Shown here: positions 1-11,028 of the stretch, in pieces | Layout: every line of letters begins with the position of its first letter | How positions within the stretch are numbered: the first letter of the stretch is position 1 | Assembly (NCBI RefSeq): GCF_014779765.1 | Contig: NZ_JACXZA010000001.1 | Location: 558,001 to 622,000, forward strand | Direction: 5' to 3' | DNA from: Paenibacillus terricola | GTDB taxonomy: Bacteria; Bacillota; Bacilli; Paenibacillales; Paenibacillaceae | Length of the DNA stretch: 64,000 bases | The notes under the pieces: model-generated | The model's database searches: none | Told to the model about the DNA's origin: nothing | Seen by the model: only the letters and a program-made list of their open reading frames with translations | Program-made: the position numbers and the translations under genes

Positions 1-1
1 G

Positions 2-2206
<2,205 letters not shown>

Positions 2207-2233
2207 TTCTGGATAATTAGGATTGAAATACAG

Positions 2234-2270
2234 AAAGGACGTTCCCAGCTTTCGCTTGGGAGCGTCCTTT
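2234..2270 (+). terminator. Terminator after lacZ
   Basis: Inverted repeat AAAGGACGTTCCCAGC / GCTTGGGAGCGTCCTTT with a short loop, followed by a pyrimidine-rich stretch. It lies between two convergent genes and may work in both directions. Confidence 0.8.
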
Positions 2271-2327
2271 ACTTTTCCCTATTTGCAACTAGTCGGTCGT
2301 GTTCAGGAGATCCTTGGCTTTCTGTAC

Positions 2328-3785
2328 TTATTCCAATTCGATCTTGAAGACTACAGGAACAATGCTTTGTATCGTTGTTGTTCGAATCAATAACGAATCG
2401 CGATCTCGCTCCCAAGTCGGCTTTTCATCGAAACCAAGGATATGAATATCTCGGATCAGGCCATGGTAGTGTTTAGAGTGTTCTTTGAGCGCATGGATGC
2501 GCACGAGGCCGTCTTCCGGGTATGCCATGACTGTTGCATAAAGATATTGACCCTTTGTCGTGAAACGGATATCTGAACTTGTAAAAGCAGTGGTCGAACC
2601 GTCCGTGAATTGACCTTCTCTAACCTCTGTCGGCCCCTCGCCGAACGTTTTCCAACACGTGGTTTCGTATATCGATTCCCCGTTGATCCGCAGCCAGTCT
2701 CCGATTGCTAGCAAGATCTCGCGGTCCTCATCAGGTATCGTACCGTCCGCTTTGGGTCCGATATTGAGCAGCAGGCTGCCGTTCTTGCTGACGATGTCGA
2801 TTAAACTCTGAATGACTTCCAGCGAGGATTTATAATCGTTGCCAGGAGTATAGCACCAGGAGTTTCTGGCGACGGCCGTGTCGGTTTGCCAGAAGTACGA
2901 TTTCAGCTCCGCAAACTGACCTCTCTCCACATCCGGGACCGCAGTGCCAAACATATAAGCGTCGTGTTTATAATTGATGGCAACCGGATATCCCCACTCA
3001 ACGCCTCTATTATAGTAATAAGCCGCAAATTTCTTAAGGTAAGGTTTGAAAGCGGTCGTTTGAATCCACCAATCGAAGTAAAAAATTTTGGGCCGATACC
3101 GGTCCACAAGTTCGCAGCAGCGAAGCAGCCAGTCATCTAAGAACGCTTGATCCGGAGGGGACCCGGCCAAGTCCTGATGATCGGGTTCGGGCATCGCCGG
3201 CCAATAGAAATCCCCGCATGTCAGCGGTTCGACGATATCCGAATCAAATTGCTTGCCGCGAGACATAAAGAACCAATGCTCCGCACGGTGGGATGAAACG
3301 CAAAATTCCAGACCTTTGTGCTCGAAGGCGGTTTTCATCTCGGCTAGAAGATCTTTGCCCGGACCCATAGCGTAAGCGTTAAATGGTGAAAGATCGCTTT
3401 TATACATTTGAAAACCATCGTGATGTTCAGCAACGTGCATGACGTACTTGGCTCCGCTGCGGTTAAACAACTCAGCCCATTCTTCCGCGTCGAACCGCTC
3501 CGCTTGAAACATAGGAATGAAATCTTTGTATCCGAACTGTTTGTGTTCTCCGTAGGTGCGTATGTGGTGATTGTACTCCTCTGAATCTTTTATATACATG
3601 TTGCGCGGATACCATTCGCCTCTGAACGCGGGTACCGAATAAACGCCCCAGTGAATAAAAATGCCGAATTTAGCTTTTCGATACCATGCGGGAACTTCAA
3701 ACGCTGCGAGTGAGTCCCAATCGTCTTTGAACGGCCCATTCGTGATGGTATTTTCAATGGCTTCCAACCTCTTTGCTCGATCCAT
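2328..3785 (-). CDS. Alpha-L-fucosidase, GH29 family
   Basis: Predicted to release alpha-linked L-fucose from glycans. The 485-residue protein carries the GH29 N-terminal signature FGIFIHWGVYSVPA (residues 40-53), the conserved HHDGF at 121-125, and the probable nucleophile Asp238 in IFYFDWW. A beta-sandwich-like C-terminal region follows from about residue 350. No signal peptide is seen, so it is probably cytoplasmic. The ATG at 3785 is preceded by a purine-rich GAGAGGGG about 12 bases upstream. It faces lacZ, and the pair fits use of fucosylated galactosides taken up as oligosaccharides (inference). Family assignment is strong; linkage specificity is unknown. Confidence 0.88.
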   Translation of the reverse strand: MDRAKRLEAIENTITNGPFKDDWDSLAAFEVPAWYRKAKFGIFIHWGVYSVPAFRGEWYPRNMYIKDSEEYNHHIRTYGEHKQFGYKDFIPMFQAERFDAEEWAELFNRSGAKYVMHVAEHHDGFQMYKSDLSPFNAYAMGPGKDLLAEMKTAFEHKGLEFCVSSHRAEHWFFMSRGKQFDSDIVEPLTCGDFYWPAMPEPDHQDLAGSPPDQAFLDDWLLRCCELVDRYRPKIFYFDWWIQTTAFKPYLKKFAAYYYNRGVEWGYPVAINYKHDAYMFGTAVPDVERGQFAELKSYFWQTDTAVARNSWCYTPGNDYKSSLEVIQSLIDIVSKNGSLLLNIGPKADGTIPDEDREILLAIGDWLRINGESIYETTCWKTFGEGPTEVREGQFTDGSTTAFTSSDIRFTTKGQYLYATVMAYPEDGLVRIHALKEHSKHYHGLIRDIHILGFDEKPTWERDRDSLLIRTTTIQSIVPVVFKIELE

Positions 3786-4116
3786 TGTGCAGGTATTCCC
3801 CTCTCAAGTTTTTTCTCCTTCATCATAATGAAAGGGGATGATGGATAAAATGGCTATTTCTCATACGATTTTGTAGATTACTAACTTTCTTTCAGGTTTA
3901 AGAGGAAGTTCGTATAGTGTCGAGAGGCTTATTAATCTATGAACGACCTATCAACAGATGTAAACGACAGTTGCGGAAGAAACATTTGTTCGCATACTGC
4001 CATCTGCCAGAAAGTTGGGCTACAATAGAAAGTAGAGTTATTGATAGAATAGTGGAATTGGCTATAAGAAGTTTAGCTGCTTGATTACTAGAATTACATT
4101 GGAGCGTGACGAACGA
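3786..4116. promoter_or_regulatory. Divergent intergenic region with sbcD promoter
   Basis: This 331-base gap separates the divergent fucosidase and sbcD genes. A plausible sigma-A promoter for sbcD is TTGATA at 4041-4046 and TATAAG at 4063-4068 with a 16-base spacer. A TATAGT at 3913-3918 is a weaker second candidate. No clear operator or RNA element was seen. Confidence 0.45.
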
Positions 4117-5289
4117 ATGAAGCTGTTTCATACGGCCGACTGGCATCTCGGCAAGCTCGTGCAAGGCGTATATATGACGGACGACCAGCGTTATGCACTG
4201 GAGCAATTCGTCCAAGCAGTCGCAGAGGAGAAGCCCGATGCAGTCATTATTGCAGGCGATCTCTATGATCGCGCGATTCCGCCGACAGAGGCGGTCGAGC
4301 TCCTAGACGAACTGCTTCGCAAGCTCGTCATCGATTGCGAGACACCGGTGCTCGCCATTTCGGGCAATCATGATAGCCCCGACCGGCTGGATTTTGGCAC
4401 GCGGCTGATGGAAAACCGCGGTTTGCATCTCGCAGGACGGCTGCGTGCGGACTTGAAGCCGATCGTGCTCAATGACGAGCACGGTCCTGTCCATGTGTAC
4501 TTAGTTCCCTATGCGGATCCAGCGCAGGTGAGAATAACGCTGGATGACGAGACGATTCGCTCGCACGATGATGCGATGCGGGCCATTGCTGCACGGATAG
4601 AGGCGGATGCTGATCCGAACGCGCGGCGCATTCTCGTCGGACATGCTTTCGTTACGCCTGGGGGAGAACCTCAGGCGAACACGAGCGACTCCGAGCGGCC
4701 GCTGGCGATCGGCGGTGCTGAGCATGTGAGCGCGATTCATTTCAAGAGTTTCCATTATACAGCGCTTGGCCACTTGCACCAGGCGCACCATGTCGGCGAT
4801 GAACGAATCCGTTACGCAGGATCGCCGCTCAAATATTCGATTTCCGAAGAAACGCACCGCAAAGGCTGGCTCATCGTCGAACTTGACGAGGCAGGCAACG
4901 CGACGGTTCAGAAACGTGAGATCAAGCCGCTGCGCGATATGCGCCGGGTGTCGGCGTCGATAGAGGAGATCGAGACACAGCACAAATCTAGCGACGACTA
5001 TGTGTTCGTCACGCTGCAGAACGATAACCCCGTACTATTCCCGATGGAAAAGGTACGCGCCGTGTATCCGAATGCCCTTCATGTCGAACGTCGTGTTCGG
5101 TCATTGCAAACGGATGGTACTGAAGACCATGCAGAGAACAGTGCCGGAAGCCGGCGGGACGCGGATCCGATCGACCTGTTTGCAAGCTTTTACCGCGAAG
5201 TGAAAGGCATGCCGCTCGAGGACGAGAAGCGCAAGTTGTTCGCTGACACGTTCATGGATGTCATGAAGAAGGAAGGGGGCGCCGTATGA
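4117..5289 (+). CDS. sbcD: Exonuclease subunit SbcD (Mre11 family)
   Basis: This is the nuclease subunit of the SbcCD complex, which processes DNA hairpins, palindromes and protein-blocked ends. The 390-residue protein shows the calcineurin-like metallophosphatase motifs in order: HTADWHLG (residues 5-12), AGDLYDR, SGNHDSPDR, VGHAF and LGHLHQAHH. The ATG at 4117 is chosen over an upstream TTG at 4081 because the conserved MKLFHTADWH starts there and GGAGCG lies at 4101-4106. It overlaps sbcC by four bases (ATGA), so the two are translationally coupled. Confidence 0.95.
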   Translation: MKLFHTADWHLGKLVQGVYMTDDQRYALEQFVQAVAEEKPDAVIIAGDLYDRAIPPTEAVELLDELLRKLVIDCETPVLAISGNHDSPDRLDFGTRLMENRGLHLAGRLRADLKPIVLNDEHGPVHVYLVPYADPAQVRITLDDETIRSHDDAMRAIAARIEADADPNARRILVGHAFVTPGGEPQANTSDSERPLAIGGAEHVSAIHFKSFHYTALGHLHQAHHVGDERIRYAGSPLKYSISEETHRKGWLIVELDEAGNATVQKREIKPLRDMRRVSASIEEIETQHKSSDDYVFVTLQNDNPVLFPMEKVRAVYPNALHVERRVRSLQTDGTEDHAENSAGSRRDADPIDLFASFYREVKGMPLEDEKRKLFADTFMDVMKKEGGAV

Positions 5290-8200
5290 GACCGATTAAG
5301 CTTACGCTGACTGCATTCGGACCGTACCGGGACGGCGAGACGATCGATTTTACTAAGCTAGGCACGCATCGGCTGTTCGTTATTTCGGGCAATACGGGCG
5401 CTGGCAAAACGACGATTTTTGACGCCATCTGTTTTGCGTTATACGGAGCAGCGAGCGGCGAGGATCGTGCGGAGACACGAATGCTGCGGAGCCATTTTGC
5501 AGGCGATGATTCGTATACATCGGTTGAATTTGATTTTGCCGTGGGGAAACGGTCTTATCGGGTGTTTCGCCAGCTGCCGCACCGCAAGGCGGGCAATAAG
5601 AGCGAGACGCCGGGCAAAGCGGAGCTGTATGAGACGACTTCAGGCGAAGCGGTGCCATGTGTCGACCGATTCATGATTACAGATGTGAACAACAAGCTGG
5701 AGACGATAATCGGGCTGACGAAGGATCAGTTCAGCCAGATCGTCATGCTGCCGCAGGGTGAATTCCGCAAGCTGCTCACATCCGACACGGATAATAAGGA
5801 AGATATTCTTCGACGTATCTTCCGGACGGATTTGTATCGCAAGCTGGAAGAGCGATTTCAACAGCAGCACCGCGAGCTGAAGGACGAAGCGACGAAGGCG
5901 CGGACGCGCCTTGACGTTATAATCGGGCAAGCGGGCGACATGCTTCCGCAGCGCGCCGAGAGCGCGCTCGCAGCTGTGCTTGCGCAGCCGTATCGCGGCG
6001 CGGCGCAGATGCTGGATGCGCTCGCGCAGGAGGCGGTGCATTACCGCGAAGCGGCCGGCGCAGCCGAAGGGCGCAAGGCGGCGGCCAGCGAGCGGCTCGC
6101 CGCGGAGGAGGCGCAGCTGCGCGAGGCGCTCGCGCGCAATGGCCGCTTCGCGGAGCTCGCGACGCGTCGAGCTCGCGCGGCCGAGCTCGAGCAGCAGCGG
6201 CCCGCGGCGGAGGCGCGCGAGCGGCAGCTGGCGCTCGCCGAGCGTGCGGCGCGGCTTGAGCCGCACGAGGAGCGAGCGGCCCGCGCGGCAGCCGACGCGG
6301 CTGCGAAGCGCGAGCGGCTCGCCGCCGCGTTAGCAGCGGCGGAAGCGGCCGCGTCGGCGCTCGCAGACGCGGAGCTGCGCCAGCGCGCGGAGGCGGCGCG
6401 CGAGCCGGAGCGGCGCGCGGCGGAGCGCGAAGCGGAGCGGCTGGCGGCGCTGGCGCCGCTCGTGCAGACGCTCGCGGAGCGGCGCAACGAGGTCGAGCGT
6501 CTGCTCGGCGCAGAGCGCGCGCTTGCGGCGAAGCAGCAGGAAGCCGATCGAGCGCTGGCGCAGCTGCGCGAGACGAAGCAGGCGGCAGCCGCTCGCATCG
6601 CGGAGGCAGAAGCGGCGACGGCCAAGCTGCCGGAGCTGCAGGAACAGCTTCAACGGCTGCGGGACAAGTACCGGCTGCTAGATGATCTGGTGGTGGCAGA
6701 ACGCGACTACAAGGAGTTCACTCGCCAAGAAACGGAACATAAGCAATACGTTCAAAAGCTTCGCAGCGAGCATGATCGGCTGGAGTCTGCATGGTTGGAA
6801 GGGCAGGCAAGTTTGCTCGCCGTGCATCTGCATGACGGCAAGCCATGCCCGGTATGCGGCAGTGCCGAACATCCCGCGAAGGCGCAGCCATCGTCTGAGC
6901 TTCCATCCCGCGAAGCGCTGCAGCAGTTAAAGCAGCAGCTTCAGAAGGCCGAGCACGATCTGAGTACAGCATCAGCACAAGCAGCATCGGCACAGGAAGG
7001 TCGAAACCGCCGCGGCGGCGACATTGCCGAATACGACATTCAGCTTGACTCAGACCTGGCGGAGCAGTTGGCTGCTTCGAAGAAGGAAGGCTCACGGCTG
7101 CGGGAAGAGACGGACCGACTGAAGCAGATCAATACCGAATTAACTGCTCTGCGTGAGCATGCAGCACATGCAGATCGTCAGCTCGATGCACGCTTGCAGG
7201 AGAAGGATGAGCTCGCAGCGCATCTGCAAGCAGCCGTCTCCGATCGCAGCGCGAAGCAATCGCGTCTTGAAGCGGATATGGAGGCCGTCGAAGAGACGCT
7301 GCGTACGCCGGAGCAGTTGAACGCTCGCATCACGGCGGTTCGTCAAGCAGCGGACAAGCTTCATGCCGCATGGAAAACGGCAGAAGAAGCGCTGCAAGCT
7401 GCAACAACCAAGTTGGCAGAGCAACGTGCGTCAGCAGAGCAATTGACCCATACGGTGGCAGAAGCAGAAGTGGAACAGGCGGAATCGGCGGCACGTTTCC
7501 AAGCTGAGCTAGCAAAGGATGGATTCGCGGACGCTGATAGCTATCGCGAGGTGAAGTTGCCTGAACCAACACGCGCTTCGCTTAAGGCGGAAGCGCAAGC
7601 TTACCGCACGGCGGTGGCAGCGGCAACCGAAGGAATCGTCCAGCTGGAGCAAGCGCTTGAAGGTCAGTCGCCGATTGATACGGCATCGCTGGAACAAGCG
7701 CTCACCGACCTGAAAGCGGAGTTGGAGCAAGTCGTAAATCAGCTTCAAACCGCAGATCGTTACGCGAACGAGGCTGATCGCCTTCGTACTGCAGTTGCAG
7801 AAGCAGGCGGACGCTGCACGGAGCTGGAGCAACAGCTTGAGCAGGTTGCCGACTTGTACAGCATGATGAAAGGCGACAACGCGCTCAAAATCTCATTCGA
7901 GCGTTATATCCTTATCGAATATCTCGATCAAATTCTACATGCAGCGAACGAACGGCTGCGCGGCTTGTCCGACGGACAATTCGTCCTGCAGCGGAGCGAT
8001 CGGCTTGAAGCGCGTGGCAAGCAGAGCGGACTCGGGCTTGATGTGTACGATGCGTACACCGGACAGAATCGGGATGTCAAATCATTGTCCGGCGGCGAGA
8101 AGTTTAACGCTTCGCTTGCGCTGGCACTAGGTATGACGGATGTGATCCAATCCCATCAGGGCGGCATTTCGATCGAGATGATGTTTATTGACGAAGGGTT

Positions 8201-8381
8201 TGGCTCTCTAGATGAAGAATCTTTAGGCAAAGCGATTCAGACGCTCATCGATCTGCAGAAAGCAGGGCGGATGATCGGGGTCATTTCCCACGTGCAGGAG
8301 CTTAAACAGACGTTCCCGGCGATGATCGAGGTTACCAAGACGAAGGAAGGTTACAGTCGAACGGCTATCACGCTTAAATAG
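5286..8381 (+). CDS. sbcC: Exonuclease subunit SbcC (Rad50 family SMC-like ATPase)
   Basis: This is the ATPase and DNA-bridging partner of SbcD, at 1031 residues typical for the family. It has an N-terminal Walker A (GNTGAGKTT near residue 37), two long coiled coils, a zinc-hook motif CPVC at about residues 520-523 (near base 6845), and a C-terminal signature LSGGEKF with Walker B-like MMFIDEGFGSLDEES. The first coiled coil (about 5900-6660) is extremely rich in Ala, Arg and Glu, and locally very GC-rich compared with the flanks. That region creates long spurious open frames on the other strand. Function is secure. Confidence 0.95.
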   Translation: MRPIKLTLTAFGPYRDGETIDFTKLGTHRLFVISGNTGAGKTTIFDAICFALYGAASGEDRAETRMLRSHFAGDDSYTSVEFDFAVGKRSYRVFRQLPHRKAGNKSETPGKAELYETTSGEAVPCVDRFMITDVNNKLETIIGLTKDQFSQIVMLPQGEFRKLLTSDTDNKEDILRRIFRTDLYRKLEERFQQQHRELKDEATKARTRLDVIIGQAGDMLPQRAESALAAVLAQPYRGAAQMLDALAQEAVHYREAAGAAEGRKAAASERLAAEEAQLREALARNGRFAELATRRARAAELEQQRPAAEARERQLALAERAARLEPHEERAARAAADAAAKRERLAAALAAAEAAASALADAELRQRAEAAREPERRAAEREAERLAALAPLVQTLAERRNEVERLLGAERALAAKQQEADRALAQLRETKQAAAARIAEAEAATAKLPELQEQLQRLRDKYRLLDDLVVAERDYKEFTRQETEHKQYVQKLRSEHDRLESAWLEGQASLLAVHLHDGKPCPVCGSAEHPAKAQPSSELPSREALQQLKQQLQKAEHDLSTASAQAASAQEGRNRRGGDIAEYDIQLDSDLAEQLAASKKEGSRLREETDRLKQINTELTALREHAAHADRQLDARLQEKDELAAHLQAAVSDRSAKQSRLEADMEAVEETLRTPEQLNARITAVRQAADKLHAAWKTAEEALQAATTKLAEQRASAEQLTHTVAEAEVEQAESAARFQAELAKDGFADADSYREVKLPEPTRASLKAEAQAYRTAVAAATEGIVQLEQALEGQSPIDTASLEQALTDLKAELEQVVNQLQTADRYANEADRLRTAVAEAGGRCTELEQQLEQVADLYSMMKGDNALKISFERYILIEYLDQILHAANERLRGLSDGQFVLQRSDRLEARGKQSGLGLDVYDAYTGQNRDVKSLSGGEKFNASLALALGMTDVIQSHQGGISIEMMFIDEGFGSLDEESLGKAIQTLIDLQKAGRMIGVISHVQELKQTFPAMIEVTKTKEGYSRTAITLK

Positions 8382-8451
8382 ACAACCAAGCATAAAAGAA
8401 TCTAGTAACCAGCGGCATTTCTTCGAAATCATTGTTTTCGTCAAGTGCAGG

Positions 8452-8476
8452 CCTGTTCGCGGCAACTGCGGACAGG
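8452..8476 (+). terminator. Probable terminator of sbcDC
   Basis: A nine-pair stem CCTGTTCGC / GCGGACAGG with a seven-base loop is followed by the pyrimidine-rich TCTTCCTC. The T-tract is interrupted, so this is moderate evidence. Confidence 0.5.
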
Positions 8477-8551
8477 TCTTCCTCATAGCCGACAAACGGG
8501 TCGGCGGTAGAATAAATGAGGAGAAATGTACTACAATAACATATATTGATA

Positions 8552-8583
8552 AGAGTGATGCTTCAGCGGACAAGCATCGCTCT
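8552..8583 (+). promoter_or_regulatory. Hairpin in the cysK leader
   Basis: Stem AGAGTGATGCTT / AAGCATCGCTCT lies 48 bases upstream of cysK. It is followed by TTCACC rather than a T-run, so it could be a leader structure or a weak terminator. No T-box or S-box consensus was recognised here. Confidence 0.4.
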
Positions 8584-8630
8584 TTCACCATCTATGACAT
8601 TCTAGTCTAATACATAAGGGGGCATATTCC

Positions 8631-9569
8631 ATGGCACGTATTGCATCGAATTTAACGGATCTGATTGGCGGTACGCCGCTGCTGCGGCTGTCCAATTACG
8701 AGAAGAAACTGGACCTTCCCGCACAAATTATCGGGAAACTTGAGTATTTTAATCCTGCAGGCAGCGTGAAAGACCGGATCGGGTTCGCGATGATTAAAGC
8801 TGCAGAGGAACAAGGACTGCTGCGTCCTGGTTCTGTCATCATCGAGCCAACTAGCGGCAATACCGGCATTGCGCTTGCATTCGCAGCTGCGGCCCTCGGC
8901 TACCGCCTGATGATCGTGCTGCCGGAATCGTTCAGCCTAGAGCGCCGTCAACTGATGAAGGCGCTTGGCGCCGAGCTCATTCTAACGCCTGCGGCTGAAG
9001 GGATGCGCGGAGCGATCAATCGTGCTGAAGAGCTGAAAGCGGAGTTGAAGGATGCGTATATTCCGCAGCAATTCGAGAATGAAGCGAATCCTGCGATCCA
9101 TCGTGTTACGACTGCTGAAGAAATCTGGGCCGACACGGATGGTGATGTGGACGTATTCGTTGCTGGCGTCGGTACGGGCGGTACGGTAACGGGCGTTGGC
9201 GCCGTGTTGAAGGAACGTAATCCAGGCGTTCATATCGTTGCAGTAGAGCCATCGGAATCGCCGATCCTGTCCGGCGGCAAGCCAGGCGCGCACCGCATTC
9301 AAGGCATCGGCGCAGGTTTTGTGCCGGGCGTGCTTAACCGGGATGTGATCGACGAGATCATACCGGTTTCTGCAGATCAAGCTTATGAGACGTCACGCAT
9401 TCTGGCACGCTGCGAAGGACTGCTCGTCGGCATCTCGTCCGGTGCGGCTGTCTATGCCGCATCATTGCTGGCGCGCAAGCCTGAATTCCAAGGGAAGCGT
9501 ATCGTAGTGCTGCTCCCGGACACGGGCGAACGCTATTTATCCGCCGGTCTTTACGGAAATATGGAGTAA
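8631..9569 (+). CDS. cysK: Cysteine synthase A (O-acetylserine sulfhydrylase)
   Basis: This PLP enzyme makes cysteine from O-acetylserine and sulfide. The 312-residue protein has the PLP-lysine motif PAGSVKDR (near residues 41-48), the substrate loop TSGNTG (near 75-80), and the glycine-rich phosphate loop [10 protein letters not shown]. The ATG follows AAGGGGG at a normal distance. It stands as a single gene between sbcC and a tRNA gene. The close paralogue CBS-type synthase is less likely because there is no extra domain. Confidence 0.93.
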   Translation: MARIASNLTDLIGGTPLLRLSNYEKKLDLPAQIIGKLEYFNPAGSVKDRIGFAMIKAAEEQGLLRPGSVIIEPTSGNTGIALAFAAAALGYRLMIVLPESFSLERRQLMKALGAELILTPAAEGMRGAINRAEELKAELKDAYIPQQFENEANPAIHRVTTAEEIWADTDGDVDVFVAGVGTGGTVTGVGAVLKERNPGVHIVAVEPSESPILSGGKPGAHRIQGIGAGFVPGVLNRDVIDEIIPVSADQAYETSRILARCEGLLVGISSGAAVYAASLLARKPEFQGKRIVVLLPDTGERYLSAGLYGNME

Positions 9570-9635
9570 CAAACTTCTCATCGATGCCTCAATAATAGGG
9601 GGCGAATAATCTGTCGTTTGTTCTCGAAAAACAGA

Positions 9636-9664
9636 TTGACTTGAATGGACAATACGTGTATTCT
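9636..9664 (+). promoter_or_regulatory. Promoter of tRNA-Thr
   Basis: TTGACT at 9636-9641 and TATTCT at 9659-9664 with a 17-base spacer lie about 35 bases upstream of the mature tRNA. Confidence 0.65.
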
Positions 9665-9697
9665 ATAAAGGTCGCTGTTAACGCAAACGGCAGATAT

Positions 9698-9773
<76 letters not shown>

Positions 9774-9788
9774 TATTTGAATGATATG

Positions 9789-9817
9789 ACGCGATCCTCA
9801 CGGGTCGCGTTTTTTTT
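9789..9817 (+). terminator. Terminator of tRNA-Thr
   Basis: ACGCGATCC / GGGTCGCGT stem followed by eight consecutive T residues. Confidence 0.88.
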
Positions 9818-9955
9818 GTTGTATTGCTGTGTCCCTGTTCGGTAATGGGAATCCTTTCTATTAGAGATGATTTAGGTGGATACAAATTTATAGTATAATA
9901 TAAACACTTAACTTAATAAGGTACACGAACTTATATGAAACGATGGAGGACTGGC

Positions 9956-10912
9956 ATGACGCAGATTAATCAATTAGTAAGCCAAGATGAATTTGTTGGC
10001 TTTTATTTGCTTAAGGAGCTTGAGATTCGGCAGACGAATGCAACTCCGCCTAAAGATTATTTTGATATCGTACTCAGTGATTCAACCGGACAACTGACTG
10101 CGAAACTGTGGGAAGTTTCGTCAACGGACAAGGAAACCTTTTTCCCAATGGGATTGGTTAAAGTTAAAGGTATCGTCCAGACGTATCGGGAACGTCTCCA
10201 AATCAAGATCGTACAAATGCGCCTCGCCACACCGGAAGATGGCGTGACGATTACCGAGTTTATTCGTTCGGCGCCTATTCGGCCGATTGATCTCATCTAT
10301 ACGATTAAGAATACGACCGCCTCTATCGTTAACGATGAAGTGCGCACGATTGTTGAGTACTGCATTGCGAAGGCTGAAGATAAGCTGATGGATTATCCGG
10401 CAGCCAAGACGCATCATCATGCCTACTATGCTGGGCTGGCTTACCATACAGTGCGAATGCTTGAGCTCGGTGAATTTATTATTCGTCAGCGTCCTTTCTT
10501 GAATGGAGATATGCTGCGTGCGGGAATCATTTTACATGACATAGCGAAGACAGAAGAGTTGAATGCACGGCTTGGTGTTGTGTCGGATTACAGTTTAACG
10601 GGCAAGCTGATTGGACATATCGCGCTCGCTTCGTCGTGGATTACGGAAGCAGCGATTCGCTGCGATATTCCACTGGAATCCGAGCGCGTGCTTGGATTGC
10701 AGCATCTTGTATTGTCGCATCACAATACAGGCGAGTGGGGAAGTCCTGTGCAGCCGCAGACGGCTGAAGCTGTAGCGCTTCATTATATTGATTCGCTGGA
10801 TGCTAAGCTGCAGATGGTGGAGGATGCATTGGATTCAACGCCGGAATCGGAGCCATGGACGCCAATGATTCGTGGATTAGAGAATAAAGCGGTCTATCGG
10901 ACCCCAAAATAA
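9956..10912 (+). CDS. yhaM: 3-prime to 5-prime exoribonuclease YhaM family
   Basis: Predicted cytoplasmic 3-prime to 5-prime exonuclease acting on RNA and single-stranded DNA. The 318-residue protein, close to the 314 of Bacillus YhaM, has an N-terminal OB-fold region (about residues 15-90, with FDIVLSD and AKLWEVS) and a C-terminal HD domain. The HD domain shows YHTVRMLEL and the metal-binding ILHDIAKTEEL near residue 200. The ATG at 9956 is preferred to the one at 9935 because GGAGGA ends five bases before it. It is followed by a perfect inverted repeat and then the Fur-controlled operon. Confidence 0.9.
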   Translation: MTQINQLVSQDEFVGFYLLKELEIRQTNATPPKDYFDIVLSDSTGQLTAKLWEVSSTDKETFFPMGLVKVKGIVQTYRERLQIKIVQMRLATPEDGVTITEFIRSAPIRPIDLIYTIKNTTASIVNDEVRTIVEYCIAKAEDKLMDYPAAKTHHHAYYAGLAYHTVRMLELGEFIIRQRPFLNGDMLRAGIILHDIAKTEELNARLGVVSDYSLTGKLIGHIALASSWITEAAIRCDIPLESERVLGLQHLVLSHHNTGEWGSPVQPQTAEAVALHYIDSLDAKLQMVEDALDSTPESEPWTPMIRGLENKAVYRTPK

Positions 10913-10934
10913 ATAATAGTTATTGACAATTTAT

Positions 10935-10960
10935 CGATTTATCATAGCGATGATAAATCG
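10935..10960. promoter_or_regulatory. Perfect inverted repeat upstream of the Fur box
   Basis: CGATTTATCAT and ATGATAAATCG form perfect 11-base arms around AGCG. No T-run follows, so it may be an operator, although a weak yhaM terminator is also possible. A TTGACA lies just upstream at 10923-10928. Confidence 0.5.
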
Positions 10961-10973
10961 ACTTTGATACAAT

Positions 10974-10992
10974 GAGAATGATTATCGTTATC
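10974..10992 (+). promoter_or_regulatory. Fur box
   Basis: GAGAATGATTATCGTTATC matches the classical 19-base Fur consensus GATAATGATAATCATTATC at 16 positions. It overlaps a candidate -10 (TACAAT, 10968-10973) and lies 36 bases before the first permease gene. It predicts repression of the operon by Fur with iron. Confidence 0.8.
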
Positions 10993-11028
10993 CGGCGATT
11001 GAGAACTAGAAAGGATAGATCGGCCATC

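Noticed and set aside
5640-6653. Long Arg/Ala-rich frames on the minus strand within sbcC
   Set aside because: They mirror the very GC-rich coiled-coil codons of sbcC, where stop codons are rare by composition.
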